Part shown: positions 10,001-21,500 of the stretch, piece by piece | Numbering within the stretch: the first letter of the stretch is position 1 | How the letters are laid out: each line of letters opens with the position of its first letter | NCBI RefSeq assembly: GCF_019977735.1 | Contig: NZ_AP025018.1 | Span: 7,568,580 to 7,632,579 of the forward strand | Direction: 5' to 3' | Length of the DNA stretch: 64,000 nt | Source of the DNA: Calothrix sp. PCC 7716 | GTDB taxonomy: Bacteria > Cyanobacteriota > Cyanobacteriia > Cyanobacteriales > Nostocaceae | Notes under the pieces: model-generated | Seen by the model: only the letters and a program-made list of their open reading frames with translations | The model's database searches: none | Told to the model about the DNA's origin: nothing | Program-made: the position numbers and the translations under genes

Positions 10001-13000
10001 AGCCTATGTTGTCTCTTCCAAACCGTTCTCCTCAGAACGATTAGCAGCTCGCTTGCAACAGATTTTGCCTGCTTTCATGCTGCCGAGTGCCTATGTGTCA
10101 GTCTTAAACTTGCCGTTTACTGCTACAGGTCAAGTGGATGAGCAAGCTCTAAGTTGTGTGGAAGTTATTGACTCTGACTTAATACAGCGGTGGGAAGAAA
10201 GATTGCGATCTATGCCAGAAATTGAGCAAGTAAAAGTGGTTGTTCAAGAACAAGCTCAAAGCACCCCATTGCTACATTTGTCAGATCTGATTCCTGATTG
10301 GAAAAGTTCTCTTACCAGTAATGTCAAAGTACCAATTAATACAGTAAATTCTCAAGTCGTACCGCAAAATAGTGAGTTAGCAAAAACTTTGGCTAGTAGC
10401 CACGGAGAACCACTGATTTTTGAACCAGATGCTCCTAGCACTCTGCCAGCAGCCTTAAAGCGAGCTACTTTACAAGGACATAATAGAAGCATCGTATATA
10501 TTCAGCCTGATGGATCTCAAAGAGTGCAATCCTACGGCAATTTGTTGCAAGAAGCTGAGCGAATTTTAGCTGGTCTCAGACAACTAGGATTGCAACCTCA
10601 AGACAAGGTGATTTTCCAGTTGAAATGCAATCAACAATTCATTGCAGCCTTTTGGGGGTGTATGCTAGGCGGTTTTGTCCCAGTACCGCTATCAGTTGCT
10701 CCCAGCTACAAAGAATCTAACAGCACTGTTGACAAGCTGCACCATACCTGGAATTTATTAGAAAAACCAATTATCCTAACCGACCAGAAGATGGTCTCTG
10801 CAGTTCTTTCTCTGTCCACTCTTCTGGGTCTTGAGGCTTTTCGGGTTGCAACGATTGATGAGTTACAAATATGTCAACCTGATACAAACTGGTATGACAG
10901 TCAGCAGAATGATTTAGCTTTACTGCTTTTGACTTCTGGTAGTACCGGAATACCAAAAGCTGTGATGCACAGTCATCGCAGTTTGTTGAGCCAGTCAGTG
11001 GGTACAGCTCAAATGAACGGGTTTACTAGCGAAGATGTTTCATTAAACTGGTTACCCTTAGATCACGTGGGCGGTATTGTGATGTTCCATATCCGGGATG
11101 TCTATTTGGTCTGCCAGCAAATTCATGCTCCTACCGAAGTTATTTTACAGGAACCTCTTAGATGGCTTGACTGCATTGAGCAGTTCCAGGCTACTATCAC
11201 TTGGGCTCCTAACTTTGCTTATGGATTGATCAACGATCAAGCTGAAGAGATCGCTCGAAGACACTGGGATTTATCCTCAATGCGATTTATTTTGAATGCA
11301 GGAGAGGCGATTGTTCCCAGAACAGCAAGGCGTTTTCTCGAGTTGCTTCGTCCTCATGGGCTAATGGCGACTGCTATGCATCCTGCTTGGGGAATGTCTG
11401 AAACTGCTTCTGCTGTGATTTACTCGAAGCGTTTTTCATTAGATTCAACAAAGGATGACGATTCATTTGTTGAATTGGGAACACCTATCCCTGGATGTTC
11501 CGTCAGAATTGTAAATGATCACAACCAAGTTGTCAAGGAACGGGAAATTGGACGTTTGCAGGTCAGGGGATCTATGATAACCTCTGGTTATTATCAAAAC
11601 CAAAAACTTAACCAGGAAGTTTTTACAGATGATGATTGGTTTGATACCGGAGATTTAGGATTTTTACACGAGGATCGCCTCACCCTGACTGGTCGGCTGA
11701 AAGATATTATTATCATCAATGGCATCAACTACTACAGTCATGAAATTGAAGCGGTGGTTGAAGAGGTTGAGGGTGTAGAGGTTTCTTATACTTGTGCATG
11801 TGCTGTCCGGCTATGTAATAGCAACACTGATAACCTAGCTATCTTCTTCAATACTTCTGTAAGTGATGAAAAGCTATTGACAGAGTTGCTCAAGAAAATT
11901 CGAGATTTGGTTATTTATAAAGTTGGAATTAATCCCACCTACCTAATTCCTGTTGAGAAAGAAGCAATTCCTAAAACTGCTATCGGAAAGATTCAACGCT
12001 CTCAAGTCAAGCAACGCTTTGAAGATGGCGAATTTGATAGCATCATGAAACGGATGGACATCTTGAGTGCTAATGCTAACACGCTGCCAGCCTGGTTCTA
12101 TCGTCAGATTTGGCGTTGTCGGCAATTAGTCTCGCAGTCTTTTCAGATTCAGACAAGCCACCTCTTAATATTTCTCGACCAAGGGGGATTAGGTGCATTT
12201 CTTTGTGCAGAGTTGAGTCGGCAGGGTATAACTTGTATAAGTGTGGAACCAAGCTCCAATTTTGCTCAAATCAGCGCTAAACACTACTGTATTAACCCTG
12301 AAAACCCTGAACACTACTTGCGCCTCTTGGTGTCTCTGTCAGAAAACGATTTTCGGGTTAATCAGATTCTCCACCTATGGACCTACAATGAGTGGACGAC
12401 AGAAGTTTCTAGCCTTGAGGCACTAGAACAAGCGCAGAATCAAGGAACTTATAGTTTACTCTTCTTGACCCAAGCTTTGACTCAACTTAAGAAGGATGAA
12501 CATACACTCCGATTATGGGTTGTTTCCAGCTATACACAAATTGTCTCCCCAACTGATAAGGTAGCTTATGAAAAAACTCCGATGTTGGGACTGATTAAGA
12601 CAATTCCTCAAGAAACATCTTGGTTAGATTGTTGCCATATTGATTTACCTGCAAACCCGGTCGAGGAAAACGCTGCTTATATTATCCGGGAGATTCACGG
12701 AAGGCAGGGAGAGCGAGAAGTCGCTTACCGTAATAAGCAGCGTTGGGTTCCCCGACTAGAGAAAGCTAACCTGTCACAAATGCAAAAGCAGCCTTTACCG
12801 TTTAAGCAGGGTGCAATGTATGTACTTAGTGGGGGTCTGGGTGGTATTGGGGTTGAACTTGCTAAGTATTTATTAGAACATTATCAAACCAAGTTGTTAT
12901 TGATTGGCCAAACTCCTTTAGCTACTGGAAATACAACACCTCACGATCTAGAACAGCAAGATACTGCCAGCGATCGCATTAAAGCTTATCAATCCTTAGT

Positions 13001-15500
13001 GCAACTTAAGGGAGATGTCATTTATGAGTCTGTCGATATATGCGATTTTCAGCAATTGCAAAAGGTAGTTGACCAAGCAAAATCTCGCTGGGAATGTGAA
13101 CTGGCGGGGGTGATTCATTTAGCAGGGCTTTACCAAGAGCAATTGCTAGTTGACTCAACCCGCGAAGACCTGGCGACAATCATGCGTCCCAAAGTTTTAG
13201 GCACTTGGGTGTTGCATCAACTCCTGAAAAACAAGCCTCAAAGCATTTTCATTAGCTTTTCTTCTGTCAATGGTTTTTTTGGAGGCGCCAGAGCAGGTGC
13301 ATATTCAGCTGCCAGTCGTTTTCTAGATGATTTTACTCATTATCAGCGCTATAAATCGGGGTTGCAGAGTTATTGCTTTGCCTGGAGCTTATGGGACGAA
13401 ATAGGGATGGGTCGTGGCTATCAAATGAAAGAGTTGGTTCGTGCTAAAGGATACCATACTATTAAATTAGATCAAGGACTTAACTCATTTTTTGCTGGGT
13501 TACACTACGATCAAACAAGGCTCTTAATTGGTTTGGATGGCAACAACCGACATATTCAACGCCACACAGAGACAGCATTTCGTCACTTTCAGCAACTATG
13601 TGCTTATTTCACCGCACAAACTAACCAGTTACCTACCGCTCGATTACAAGAGCAAGTCATCCGGGATCGTTTTCAGCTGCAAAGCCACTGTGATTTCCAG
13701 CAGATTCAAGAACTACCACTGACAGACGCAGGCGAAATAGATCAACAGCGGTTAATTGCTACTGGTTACGTTGTACATCAAACAGGAGTTGCCAAACGGA
13801 TCGCACCACGAACTGAGATAGAACATCAGATTACTCGTATCTGGCAAGAGTTGCTCAATATACCGCAAGTGGGTATTTACGATAACTTCTTTGAGTTAGG
13901 TGGAGATTCCATTTTGGGTGTTCAAGCTGTAGCTAAAGCAAGCCAGCTAGGTCTTCGATTCACAGTAAAACAGCTTTTTCAAGCTCAGACGATTGCAGAG
14001 TTGGTGCATTTAGTTAGCACAACCCCAAGCGTGCAAGCTGAACAAGAGATGACAGGAGGGCAGATTCCTCTAACCCCCATACAAAAGTGGTTTTTTGAGC
14101 AAAATCTTCCAGATTCCAATCATTTTAATATGGCGATTTTTCTGGAAGTACCAAAAGATTTGAACACCTCGCTAGTAGAAGCAGTAATTCAACAACTTCT
14201 GCATCATCACGATGCGCTCCGCATGCGTTTTGAGCAACACGAATCAGATTGGCAGCAACTTAACGCAGGATGGCAAGAATCAAGAGAAACGGCAGTCTTT
14301 TGCCACATTAATCTGGAAAGTTTGCCTGAACAGGAACATATTACTACTATGGAGACAGCCGCTGCACAGTTGCAAACCAGCTTGAACCTACAGCAGAGAC
14401 CGCTCATACGGGTTGTGTATTTTGACTTTGGTCTCCTAAAAAAAGGTCGTATGTTGTTCATTATTCACCATCTAGTAGTAGATGGTATTTCCTGGCGGAT
14501 ATTGCTAGAGGATTTTCAGACAGTTTATTTACAACTCAATCAGGGCAAAAATATAGCACTTCCGCCTAAAACAACGTCCTTCCAATACTGGTCTGAGCGA
14601 CTCATAAAGTATGCTCAGTCAGAGGAACTGCGCTCAGAACTGGCGTACTGGCTTGAAAGCCTTGATAAACGAGTTTATCCTCTACCAATGGATTGGTCAG
14701 ACGGCGTAAATACTTTTGCATCGCTCCAAACTGTATGGGTGTCTCTCAGCGTTGAAGAAACTCATGCCCTACTTCAAGAAGTGCCGAAAGCGTACCATAC
14801 CCAAATCAATGATGTGTTGTTAACGGCATTGATACATGCTTTTGTACAATGGACAGGAGAACCCACCCTACTGATTCATTTAGAGGGGCATGGGCGGGAA
14901 GAAATTTTTGAGGATGTGGACTTATCCCGCACAATAGGCTGGTTTACGTCTTTATTTCCTATACAACTACGTTGGAAAGGGTCTCCTGTACCAGGAGATA
15001 ATTTAAAATCAGTTAAAGAACAGCTCCGCAAAATCCCAAATCATGGCATTGGCTACGGTATATTGCGCTATCTTAGTAAAGACGCAGAGATTTCTGAGAA
15101 ACTGAGGGTATTTGCCAAACCTGAAGTTAGTTTCAACTATTTAGGGCAATTTGATGGGACTCTTCCCAAATCTTCTCCATTTAGACTGTCCCAAGAACCC
15201 ACCGGACCGACTATTAACTTGCAGGCAACCCGATCTCATTTGCTAGACATTTGGGGAAGTATAAGCGAAGGTCAACTCCAGCTCAACTGGACATATAGCA
15301 AAAACATTCATCAACGTTCGTCAATCGAGAGACTGGCCCAAGACTTTATAAAAGCGTTGCAAGGTCTCATTGCTCACTGTCAGTCTCAAAAAACACGAGG
15401 TTACACGCCTTCCGACTTTCCAGAAGCGAAGCTGAACCAAAAAAATCTAGATAAGTTCCTTTCTAAAATCAACCAAGCTAACAAGAGGAAACCCAAGTGA
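7077..15500 (+). CDS. NRPS: docking-C-(inactive A)-adenylate-forming domain-KR-PCP-E
   Basis: 2807 residues, GTG start in a GTGA overlap. Order: TubC_N-like docking region (1-55); C domain (about 78-520) with HHIVFDIGS in place of the usual HHxxxDGWS; an A domain (about 530-1040) whose ATP-loop motif has become YVLYASKWGTQ and whose later motifs are also altered; a second adenylate-forming domain (about 1120-1680) with intact TSGSTGIPKAV and FAAL-like WLPLDHVGG; a ketoreductase (SGGLGGIG near 1918; SSVNGFFGG...YSAA); a PCP with LGGDSILG (Ser near 2277); and an E domain with HHLVVDGISWR and RTIGWFTS. An adenylating domain followed by KR in an NRPS usually activates an alpha-keto acid and reduces it to a hydroxy acid. 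The E domain after it is unexpected. It overlaps the next gene by 4 nt. Confidence 0.88.
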   Translation: MILTEFLENLSEKGVELWVSGGGLRYRAPKGVMTPDLLQELADRKVELLSFLEQLNQPQRKQEIVAPPLLPRPRESNLPLSYSQEELWLIEQLSFKNFAPTISFAIRLSGNLNIEVFKRSLQEIVQRHEALRTTFKTVNGQPIQVIAPALKMPLPIVDLSELPEIKQKEKVLQLASNENQPPFDLTQGPLIRATLLKINLVEYVLCLSVHHIVFDIGSAKVFIHELARLYTAFSSGKPSPLSDLPIQYADFAVWQKQWLQTRALVDRLDYWKRQLADNLPILTLPTDRPRPPLQSCQVAQQSFQIPLGLSESLRQLSRREGATLFMTLLAAFKTLLYRYSGQENISVGSPTLGRVHPYTKNLIGSFAYPLVLLTNMSGDPTFRELLARVREVALGAYAHQDVPFLKVVEVAQPKRSGQNGQLFQVMFTYPPKVEAIDLPGLVLSPIQDFANATSHYDLVLSMMEETEGLCGLLMYNPDIFDIQTISQMAKNFQTLLKGIVEQPDEHLSRLPILSDLEQHQQLTNWNNTQITDLQAACIHELFENQAQQIPDAVAIVFENEQLTYQELNIRANQLAYHLKALGVEPEVCVGLFTERSLETVVGLLGILKAGGAYVTLDTQYPKKYISSILEEAQLPLILTQSWLLEKLPAHRTQVICLDSDWESIAQQSKENPVSGATDKSLAYVLYASKWGTQIEHRGIYQRLQWLQGEFGLSKVDVTLHKASSVSDTSIWEVFWSLVYGNRLVIVTTGNQDNSAHLQNLIAEQRISFIHFTPATLSAWIEVCKNSAAELTSLRYVFCSGTPLRSQLVDRFFQFISCKLRYFYGYPETGTEVISQVCQPGELRDFVPAGHPTYVSVYIVDQYLQPVPLGGIGEICIAGEGISRGYLHSPKATAERLIENPFSDSYNKKRLFKTGSQGRRLNDGTLELLGSNSRYTWINGFHINLGELEAILLEDPLVDDCVVLVRETETFKQELVAYVVSSKPFSSERLAARLQQILPAFMLPSAYVSVLNLPFTATGQVDEQALSCVEVIDSDLIQRWEERLRSMPEIEQVKVVVQEQAQSTPLLHLSDLIPDWKSSLTSNVKVPINTVNSQVVPQNSELAKTLASSHGEPLIFEPDAPSTLPAALKRATLQGHNRSIVYIQPDGSQRVQSYGNLLQEAERILAGLRQLGLQPQDKVIFQLKCNQQFIAAFWGCMLGGFVPVPLSVAPSYKESNSTVDKLHHTWNLLEKPIILTDQKMVSAVLSLSTLLGLEAFRVATIDELQICQPDTNWYDSQQNDLALLLLTSGSTGIPKAVMHSHRSLLSQSVGTAQMNGFTSEDVSLNWLPLDHVGGIVMFHIRDVYLVCQQIHAPTEVILQEPLRWLDCIEQFQATITWAPNFAYGLINDQAEEIARRHWDLSSMRFILNAGEAIVPRTARRFLELLRPHGLMATAMHPAWGMSETASAVIYSKRFSLDSTKDDDSFVELGTPIPGCSVRIVNDHNQVVKEREIGRLQVRGSMITSGYYQNQKLNQEVFTDDDWFDTGDLGFLHEDRLTLTGRLKDIIIINGINYYSHEIEAVVEEVEGVEVSYTCACAVRLCNSNTDNLAIFFNTSVSDEKLLTELLKKIRDLVIYKVGINPTYLIPVEKEAIPKTAIGKIQRSQVKQRFEDGEFDSIMKRMDILSANANTLPAWFYRQIWRCRQLVSQSFQIQTSHLLIFLDQGGLGAFLCAELSRQGITCISVEPSSNFAQISAKHYCINPENPEHYLRLLVSLSENDFRVNQILHLWTYNEWTTEVSSLEALEQAQNQGTYSLLFLTQALTQLKKDEHTLRLWVVSSYTQIVSPTDKVAYEKTPMLGLIKTIPQETSWLDCCHIDLPANPVEENAAYIIREIHGRQGEREVAYRNKQRWVPRLEKANLSQMQKQPLPFKQGAMYVLSGGLGGIGVELAKYLLEHYQTKLLLIGQTPLATGNTTPHDLEQQDTASDRIKAYQSLVQLKGDVIYESVDICDFQQLQKVVDQAKSRWECELAGVIHLAGLYQEQLLVDSTREDLATIMRPKVLGTWVLHQLLKNKPQSIFISFSSVNGFFGGARAGAYSAASRFLDDFTHYQRYKSGLQSYCFAWSLWDEIGMGRGYQMKELVRAKGYHTIKLDQGLNSFFAGLHYDQTRLLIGLDGNNRHIQRHTETAFRHFQQLCAYFTAQTNQLPTARLQEQVIRDRFQLQSHCDFQQIQELPLTDAGEIDQQRLIATGYVVHQTGVAKRIAPRTEIEHQITRIWQELLNIPQVGIYDNFFELGGDSILGVQAVAKASQLGLRFTVKQLFQAQTIAELVHLVSTTPSVQAEQEMTGGQIPLTPIQKWFFEQNLPDSNHFNMAIFLEVPKDLNTSLVEAVIQQLLHHHDALRMRFEQHESDWQQLNAGWQESRETAVFCHINLESLPEQEHITTMETAAAQLQTSLNLQQRPLIRVVYFDFGLLKKGRMLFIIHHLVVDGISWRILLEDFQTVYLQLNQGKNIALPPKTTSFQYWSERLIKYAQSEELRSELAYWLESLDKRVYPLPMDWSDGVNTFASLQTVWVSLSVEETHALLQEVPKAYHTQINDVLLTALIHAFVQWTGEPTLLIHLEGHGREEIFEDVDLSRTIGWFTSLFPIQLRWKGSPVPGDNLKSVKEQLRKIPNHGIGYGILRYLSKDAEISEKLRVFAKPEVSFNYLGQFDGTLPKSSPFRLSQEPTGPTINLQATRSHLLDIWGSISEGQLQLNWTYSKNIHQRSSIERLAQDFIKALQGLIAHCQSQKTRGYTPSDFPEAKLNQKNLDKFLSKINQANKRKPK

Positions 15501-18500
15501 CATTAGAGAATATTGAATCTATATACCAGCTTTCCCCTGCTCAGGAGGGTATGTTCTTTCACAGCTTGTATACTCCTGAATCTGGGGTTTATGTTGTACA
15601 AGTATGTGTTACTTTACATGGTAAATTAAATTTCTTAGCCTTTAAACAAGCTTGGCAACAAGTTTTAGAGCGACATCCTATTTTGCGAACCTCTTTTCAT
15701 TGGGAGGAACTTGATAAGCCCCTTCAAGCAGTTTATCGGGAAGTCGAACTACCGTTAGAGAAGTATAATTGGCAAGAATTCTCCGCAGTTGAGCAGCAGG
15801 AAAAATTTGAAGCTTATCTTAAGGTAGATCGGTGTTGTGGATTCAAGTTTTCTGAAGCGCCTCTAATGCGTCTGGCTCTTTTTCAGCTAGCTGAGGATGT
15901 TCATCAATTTGTTTGGACTCATCACCATCTGCTACTGGATGGCTGGAGCTTACCTTTACTCTTTAGGGAAATTCTTATTTACTATGAGTCCTTCTCTAAG
16001 GGACAGGACTTACACTTAGAGTGCAGTCGTCCTTACCGGGATTACATCTGTTGGCTACAGCAGCAAAATCTATCCCATGCTGAGGAATTTTGGCATCGGA
16101 TACTCAAAGGATTTAGCACACCAACTTCTTTAAGGATAAATAGAGATATAGGTAACTTGTCTACTCAAGAGGAAAGCTATAGTGATCAACACATCGAGTT
16201 ATCAATAACAGCCACAGCTGCACTACAGTCTTTAGCAAAACAGCATAAATTAACCCTGAACACTATAGCGCAAGGAGCTTGGGCACTACTTGTTAGTCAC
16301 TACAGCGGCGAAAATGACGTAGTCTTTGGAGTTACCGTCTCTGGTCGCTCAACCGCTTTGAAGGGAATAGAGAATATGATAGGGGTTTTCATCAATACCC
16401 TGCCAATGCGGGTGCGCCTATGTCCGCAAAGTTCGGTCTTATCCTGGTTAGAGCAAATCCAAACTCAGCAAATGGAGATGCACCAGTACGAACACAGCCC
16501 ATTAGTGCAGATTCAAGGATGGAGTGCGGTTCCCCGCAGTTTACCTCTATTTGATAGCATTCTGGTTTTTGAAAATTATCCTATAGATGCTTCTTTATGG
16601 GAGCATGGTAGAGGTTTAGAACTCCAAGATGTACGTGTTTTTAGCAAGACAAATTACCCTCTCACAGTGGAGGTCATACCTGGTTCAAAATTGTCCCTAC
16701 GCATTATTTACGATAGCTGCCGATTTGAGACCACTTCGATAACTCGAATGTTGGGACATTTTCAAAATTTGCTGGAGAGCATATCAACCAACCCCAAACA
16801 AAGCCTTTCAAACTTGTCGCTGTTAACCGTACATGAGCGGCAGCAATTACTAGTGGAGTGGAACAGTAACCAAGTTGTCGATCCTACAAATACATATATT
16901 CACCAGCTATTTGAAGCACAGGTCGAGTGTACACCGGATGCTGTGGCAGTGGCATTTGAAGATCAACAACTAACCTACTTTGAGTTGAACCAACGGGCAA
17001 ATCAGCTGGCGCACTACTTGCGTTCGCTGGGGGTAGAGCCAGATAGCCTAGTCGGTCTGTGCTTGGAGCGTTCGGTGGAAATGGTCGTGGGGCTGTTGGG
17101 CATTTTCAAAGCTGGTGGGGCTTACGTACCCTTAGACCCAGGATATCCTCAGGAGCGCTTGGTTTTCATGTTGGAAGATTCACAGGCATTAGTCCTACTA
17201 ACCCAACAGTATTTAATCGACAAGCTTCCCGAACACAAAGCACGTGTTGTTTGCTTGGACAGTAAATGGGAGGAGATTGCCCAAAACATCTCGGAAAACC
17301 TCACGACCAAAGTGATGCCTGACAACCTAGCTTATGTAATTTACACATCAGGGTCTACAGGCAAGCCTAAGGGAGTTTTAATAAGTCACTCTAATATCGC
17401 TCGTCTGTTTGAAGCAACTCATTCGTGGTTTCACTTTAATGAACGTGATGTGTGTACCCTTTTCCACTCCTATGCGTTCGACTTCTCAGTTTGGGAACTT
17501 TGGAGTGCTCTCCTCCACGGGGGGCGTCTTGTAGTAGTTCCCTATTGGGTAAGCCGATCGTCGGCAGCGTTCTACGACCTATTGTACACGGAGCAGGTAA
17601 CAGTCCTTAACCAGACACCTTCAGTCTTCCGCCAACTCATACAAACTCAGGTGTCTTTACGTGTCACCACTAAGGAACACAGCCTTCGCCTGATTATCTT
17701 TGGTGGGGAAGCTCTTGAACTCCAAAGCTTGAAGCCCTGGTTCGAGCGAAATGGAGACGAGTGCCCTCAGTTAATCAATATGTACGGCATCACGGAAACG
17801 ACCGTACATGTCACCTATCGCCCCTTAAATATGACCGATCTTAGCAGGACGAGTAGTGTTATCGGGAATGCAATTCCCGACCTGCAGGTTTATATGCTGG
17901 ATCAATACTTGCAGCCTGTGCCTATTGGGGTTCCAGGTGAAATGTATATCAGCGGCGCTGGTGTAGCCAGGGGCTACCTCAATCGCCCGGAGCTAACCGC
18001 TCAAAGGTTCATTCCCAACCCCTTTAGCGATAAACCGGGAGCGCGTCTGTACAAAACTGGTGACAATGCTCGCTACTTACCCAACGGCGACATCGAGTAT
18101 CTCGGTCGCGTTGATGACCAGGTGAAGATTCGTGGCTTCCGCATAGAGTTAAGGGAGATTGAAGCGGTGCTGAATCAACATCCGGCAGTGCAACAGAGCG
18201 TGGTCATAACCCGAGAGGATGTGCCCGGCAACAAGCGCCTAGTGGCATATGTGGTAGTTAATCAGACACCTGTCCCCGAGAGCAAGCAACTGCAATACTT
18301 TGTTAAGCAGAAGCTGCCTGAGTACATGGTGCCCACTGCCATAGTACTGCTGGAGACTTTACCACTGACACCCAACGGCAAGGTAGACCCCCGTGCCCTC
18401 CCGGCGCCACCAGACACAACTAGGTCAGAATTGTCAGGTACCTTTGTCAAACCACGAACCCCCGTTGAGGAAATGCTGGCTGTTATCTGGGCAGATGTCC

Positions 18501-21500
18501 TGGGACTGAAAAACGTCAGTATCCACGACAATTTCTTTGAGTTGGGTGGACATTCGTTGCTCGCCACGCAACTGGTCTCCCGACTGCGCGACACCTTCTG
18601 CGTAGAATTGCCCCTGCGTGAGCTATTTGAGTCACCCACAGTGGCGGAGCTAGCTGAGCGCATCGAAACGGCACGTCGTGCTTCCCTTGGTCTGCATACT
18701 CCGCCCTTAGTGCCGATTTTAAAAGACACACACCTGCCTTTGTCGTTTGCACAAGCGAGGCTGTGGTTCCTAGATCAATTAGAGCCAGACAGTGCTGCTT
18801 ATAACATACCAACAGCCGTGCGCCTGACGGGTTCGCTCCACGTGGCGGCGCTACAGCAGAGCTTCAACGAAATCGTGCGCTGCCACGAAACTCTACGCAC
18901 CACTTTCACGAGCATGAATGGGGAACCAGTTGGGGTGATCGCCCCAGTCTCCACCTTAAGGTTGACAATGGTAGAACTGTGCGAGTTGCCACAGCCCCAG
19001 CAATCGGCTGAGGTTTCACGCCTGACTACCCTTGAGGCTCAACGGCACTTCGACCTGAAAAGTGGTCCGTTGCTACGAGCAACACTGCTGCGGTTGAGTC
19101 CAACAGAACACGTACTGCTGCTGGTGATGCACCACATTATCAGCGATGGTTGGTCGATGGGAGTACTGATCCGCGAACTGACAGTACTCTACGAAGCTTA
19201 TTCTAGCGCTCAACCTTTAGCACTGCCAGAATTACCCATCCAGTATGCCGACTTTGCTCACTGGCAGCGCCAGTGGCTAACTGGTGAGGTGCTGCAAGCA
19301 CAGCTTGAGTATTGGAAGCAACAACTGGCTGGTGCTCCCCCTGTCTTAAAGTTACCTACTGATCGGACGCGACCGCCGATTCAGACCTTTCAAGGGGCGA
19401 CCCAATCTCTGGCTTTGACCGAACAGTTGAGCCAGGCGCTCAAAGCTCTCAGTCAGCGTCATGGGGTCACCTTGTTTATGACCTTACTGGCAGCATTCCA
19501 AACGTTGCTTTACCGTTATACCGGGCAGTCCGACATCTGTGTCGGTTCCCCGATTGCCAACCGCAAACACAGTGAGACTGAGGGGTTAATTGGCTTTTTT
19601 GTCAACACACTAGTTTTACGTACTGAGGTATCGGGAAATGCAAGTTTCTCTGAGTTACTAGCTCGGGTGCGAGAAGTGGCTTTGAATGCCTATGCCTACC
19701 AGGACTTGCCCTTTGAGCAACTGGTGGAAGCACTACAGCCCGAGCGCAACCTCAGTCACCAGCCGCTGTTTCAGGTTATGTTTGTCCTCCAGAATGCTCC
19801 AATGCCAGTGCTGGAATTGCCGGAGTTGACCTTAAACGCCTTGTCGATGGACAGCACAATTGCAAAGTTCGATTTGACTCTGTCGATGGAGGACACGCAG
19901 CAGGGACTAGTAGGGCGATTGGAATACAACAGTGACCTGTTTGATGCTATCACCATTACCCGGATGCTAAAGCATTTCCATACCTTGCTTGAAGGCATTG
20001 TCGCCGATCCATCGCAGTGCCCTAGAGACTTGCCGCTTTTAACTGAGGCAGAGCGCCTGACTTTGCTAGAGGAATGGAATTGCACAGGGGTGGATTCCCC
20101 TAAAAATTTATGTATTCATCAGTTATTTGAAGCGCAGGTAGAGCGGATTCCCGAAGCTGTGGCGGTGGTCTTTGAAGACCAAGAACTGACGTACCTTGAG
20201 TTGAACCAACGGGCGAATCAGCTAGCGCACTACTTACGTTCGCTGGGGGTGGAACCGGATAGTTTAGTGGGTCTGTGCTTGGAGCGTTCGGTGAAGATGG
20301 TTATCGGTTTGCTGGGAATTTTGAAGGCGGGGGGAGTTTACGTACCTCTGGATCCAGCTTATCCCCAAGAACGCTTGAACTGGATACTATCAGATGCACA
20401 AATCACAGTCCTCGTAACTCAGCAGCACTTGATGGCAACGCTACCCCAGCATCAGATGCAAGTGGTTGATCTGGATTACCAATGGGATGTCATTGCCCAA
20501 CAAAGCAATAGCAATCTTGAGCAACAGATCGAAGCTGAAAATTTAGCTTACATCATCTACACCTCAGGCTCCACAGGCAAACCAAAAGGTGTTCCCGTTT
20601 CGCACAATTCAATTGCTCATCACTGTCGTCATGTTCAGCAGGCTTACACCCTGGATGCAAGTGATCACGTCCTCCAGTTTGCCTCACTCAACTTTGACGC
20701 TTCTCTAGAACAAATCTTAACAACCCTGATTACTGGTGCACAATTATTTTTACGAGGTACGGATGTATGGACAATCATAGAGTTTAGTCACAAGCTCTTA
20801 GAGTACGGACTTACTGTCATTAATGTTCCACCAGCCTACTGGGAACAATTGGTTCAACAGTGGGCTAACACACCACAATTAATTTTCAACCACCAACTGA
20901 AACTGATTCTTGTTGGCGGTGACAAAATATCGCTCGGAGGGCTGAAGGTTTGGCAGCAAACTCCAGCACGCTCAACTCGTCTTCTGAATGTTTATGGTCC
21001 TACAGAGACAACCATCACAGCAACAAGTTATGAAATACTTGCTCAATTTCTAGCAGATGGTTCTGCCAAAAGAGTTCCTATTGGTCGTCCTTTCCCTAAC
21101 AGGACAGTTTATATCTTAGATACTCATAACAATCCTGTGCCCGTTGGTGTCCCTGGTGAACTGCACATTGGTGGTGTAGGTTTAGCGCAAGGTTATTTAA
21201 AACACCCAGAATTGACTGCAGAGAAATTTATTCCCAATCCTTTTAGTCAGGAAGCAGGGGCACGCTTGTACAAAACGGGTGATTTAGCCTGCTACTTACC
21301 TGATGGCAATATTGAGTATCTTGGCCGTTTTGATAACCAAGTAAAATTACGTGGTTTCCGTATAGAGTTAGAGGAAATCGAAGCAGTCTTGGAGCGGCAC
21401 CCTGCTGTGCAAGCAACGGCAGTTGTTGTTCAGGAAGATTCTCCTGGTGATAAGCGTTTAGTGGCTTATATAGCGCCTAAACAGGTAAGTCAAATCGAAC

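Noticed and set aside
18262-18812. Long minus-strand open frames opposite the NRPS genes
   Set aside because: They lie exactly antisense to A, PCP and C domains with strong motifs, have no ribosome sites, and have Ser/Arg-rich shadow composition.
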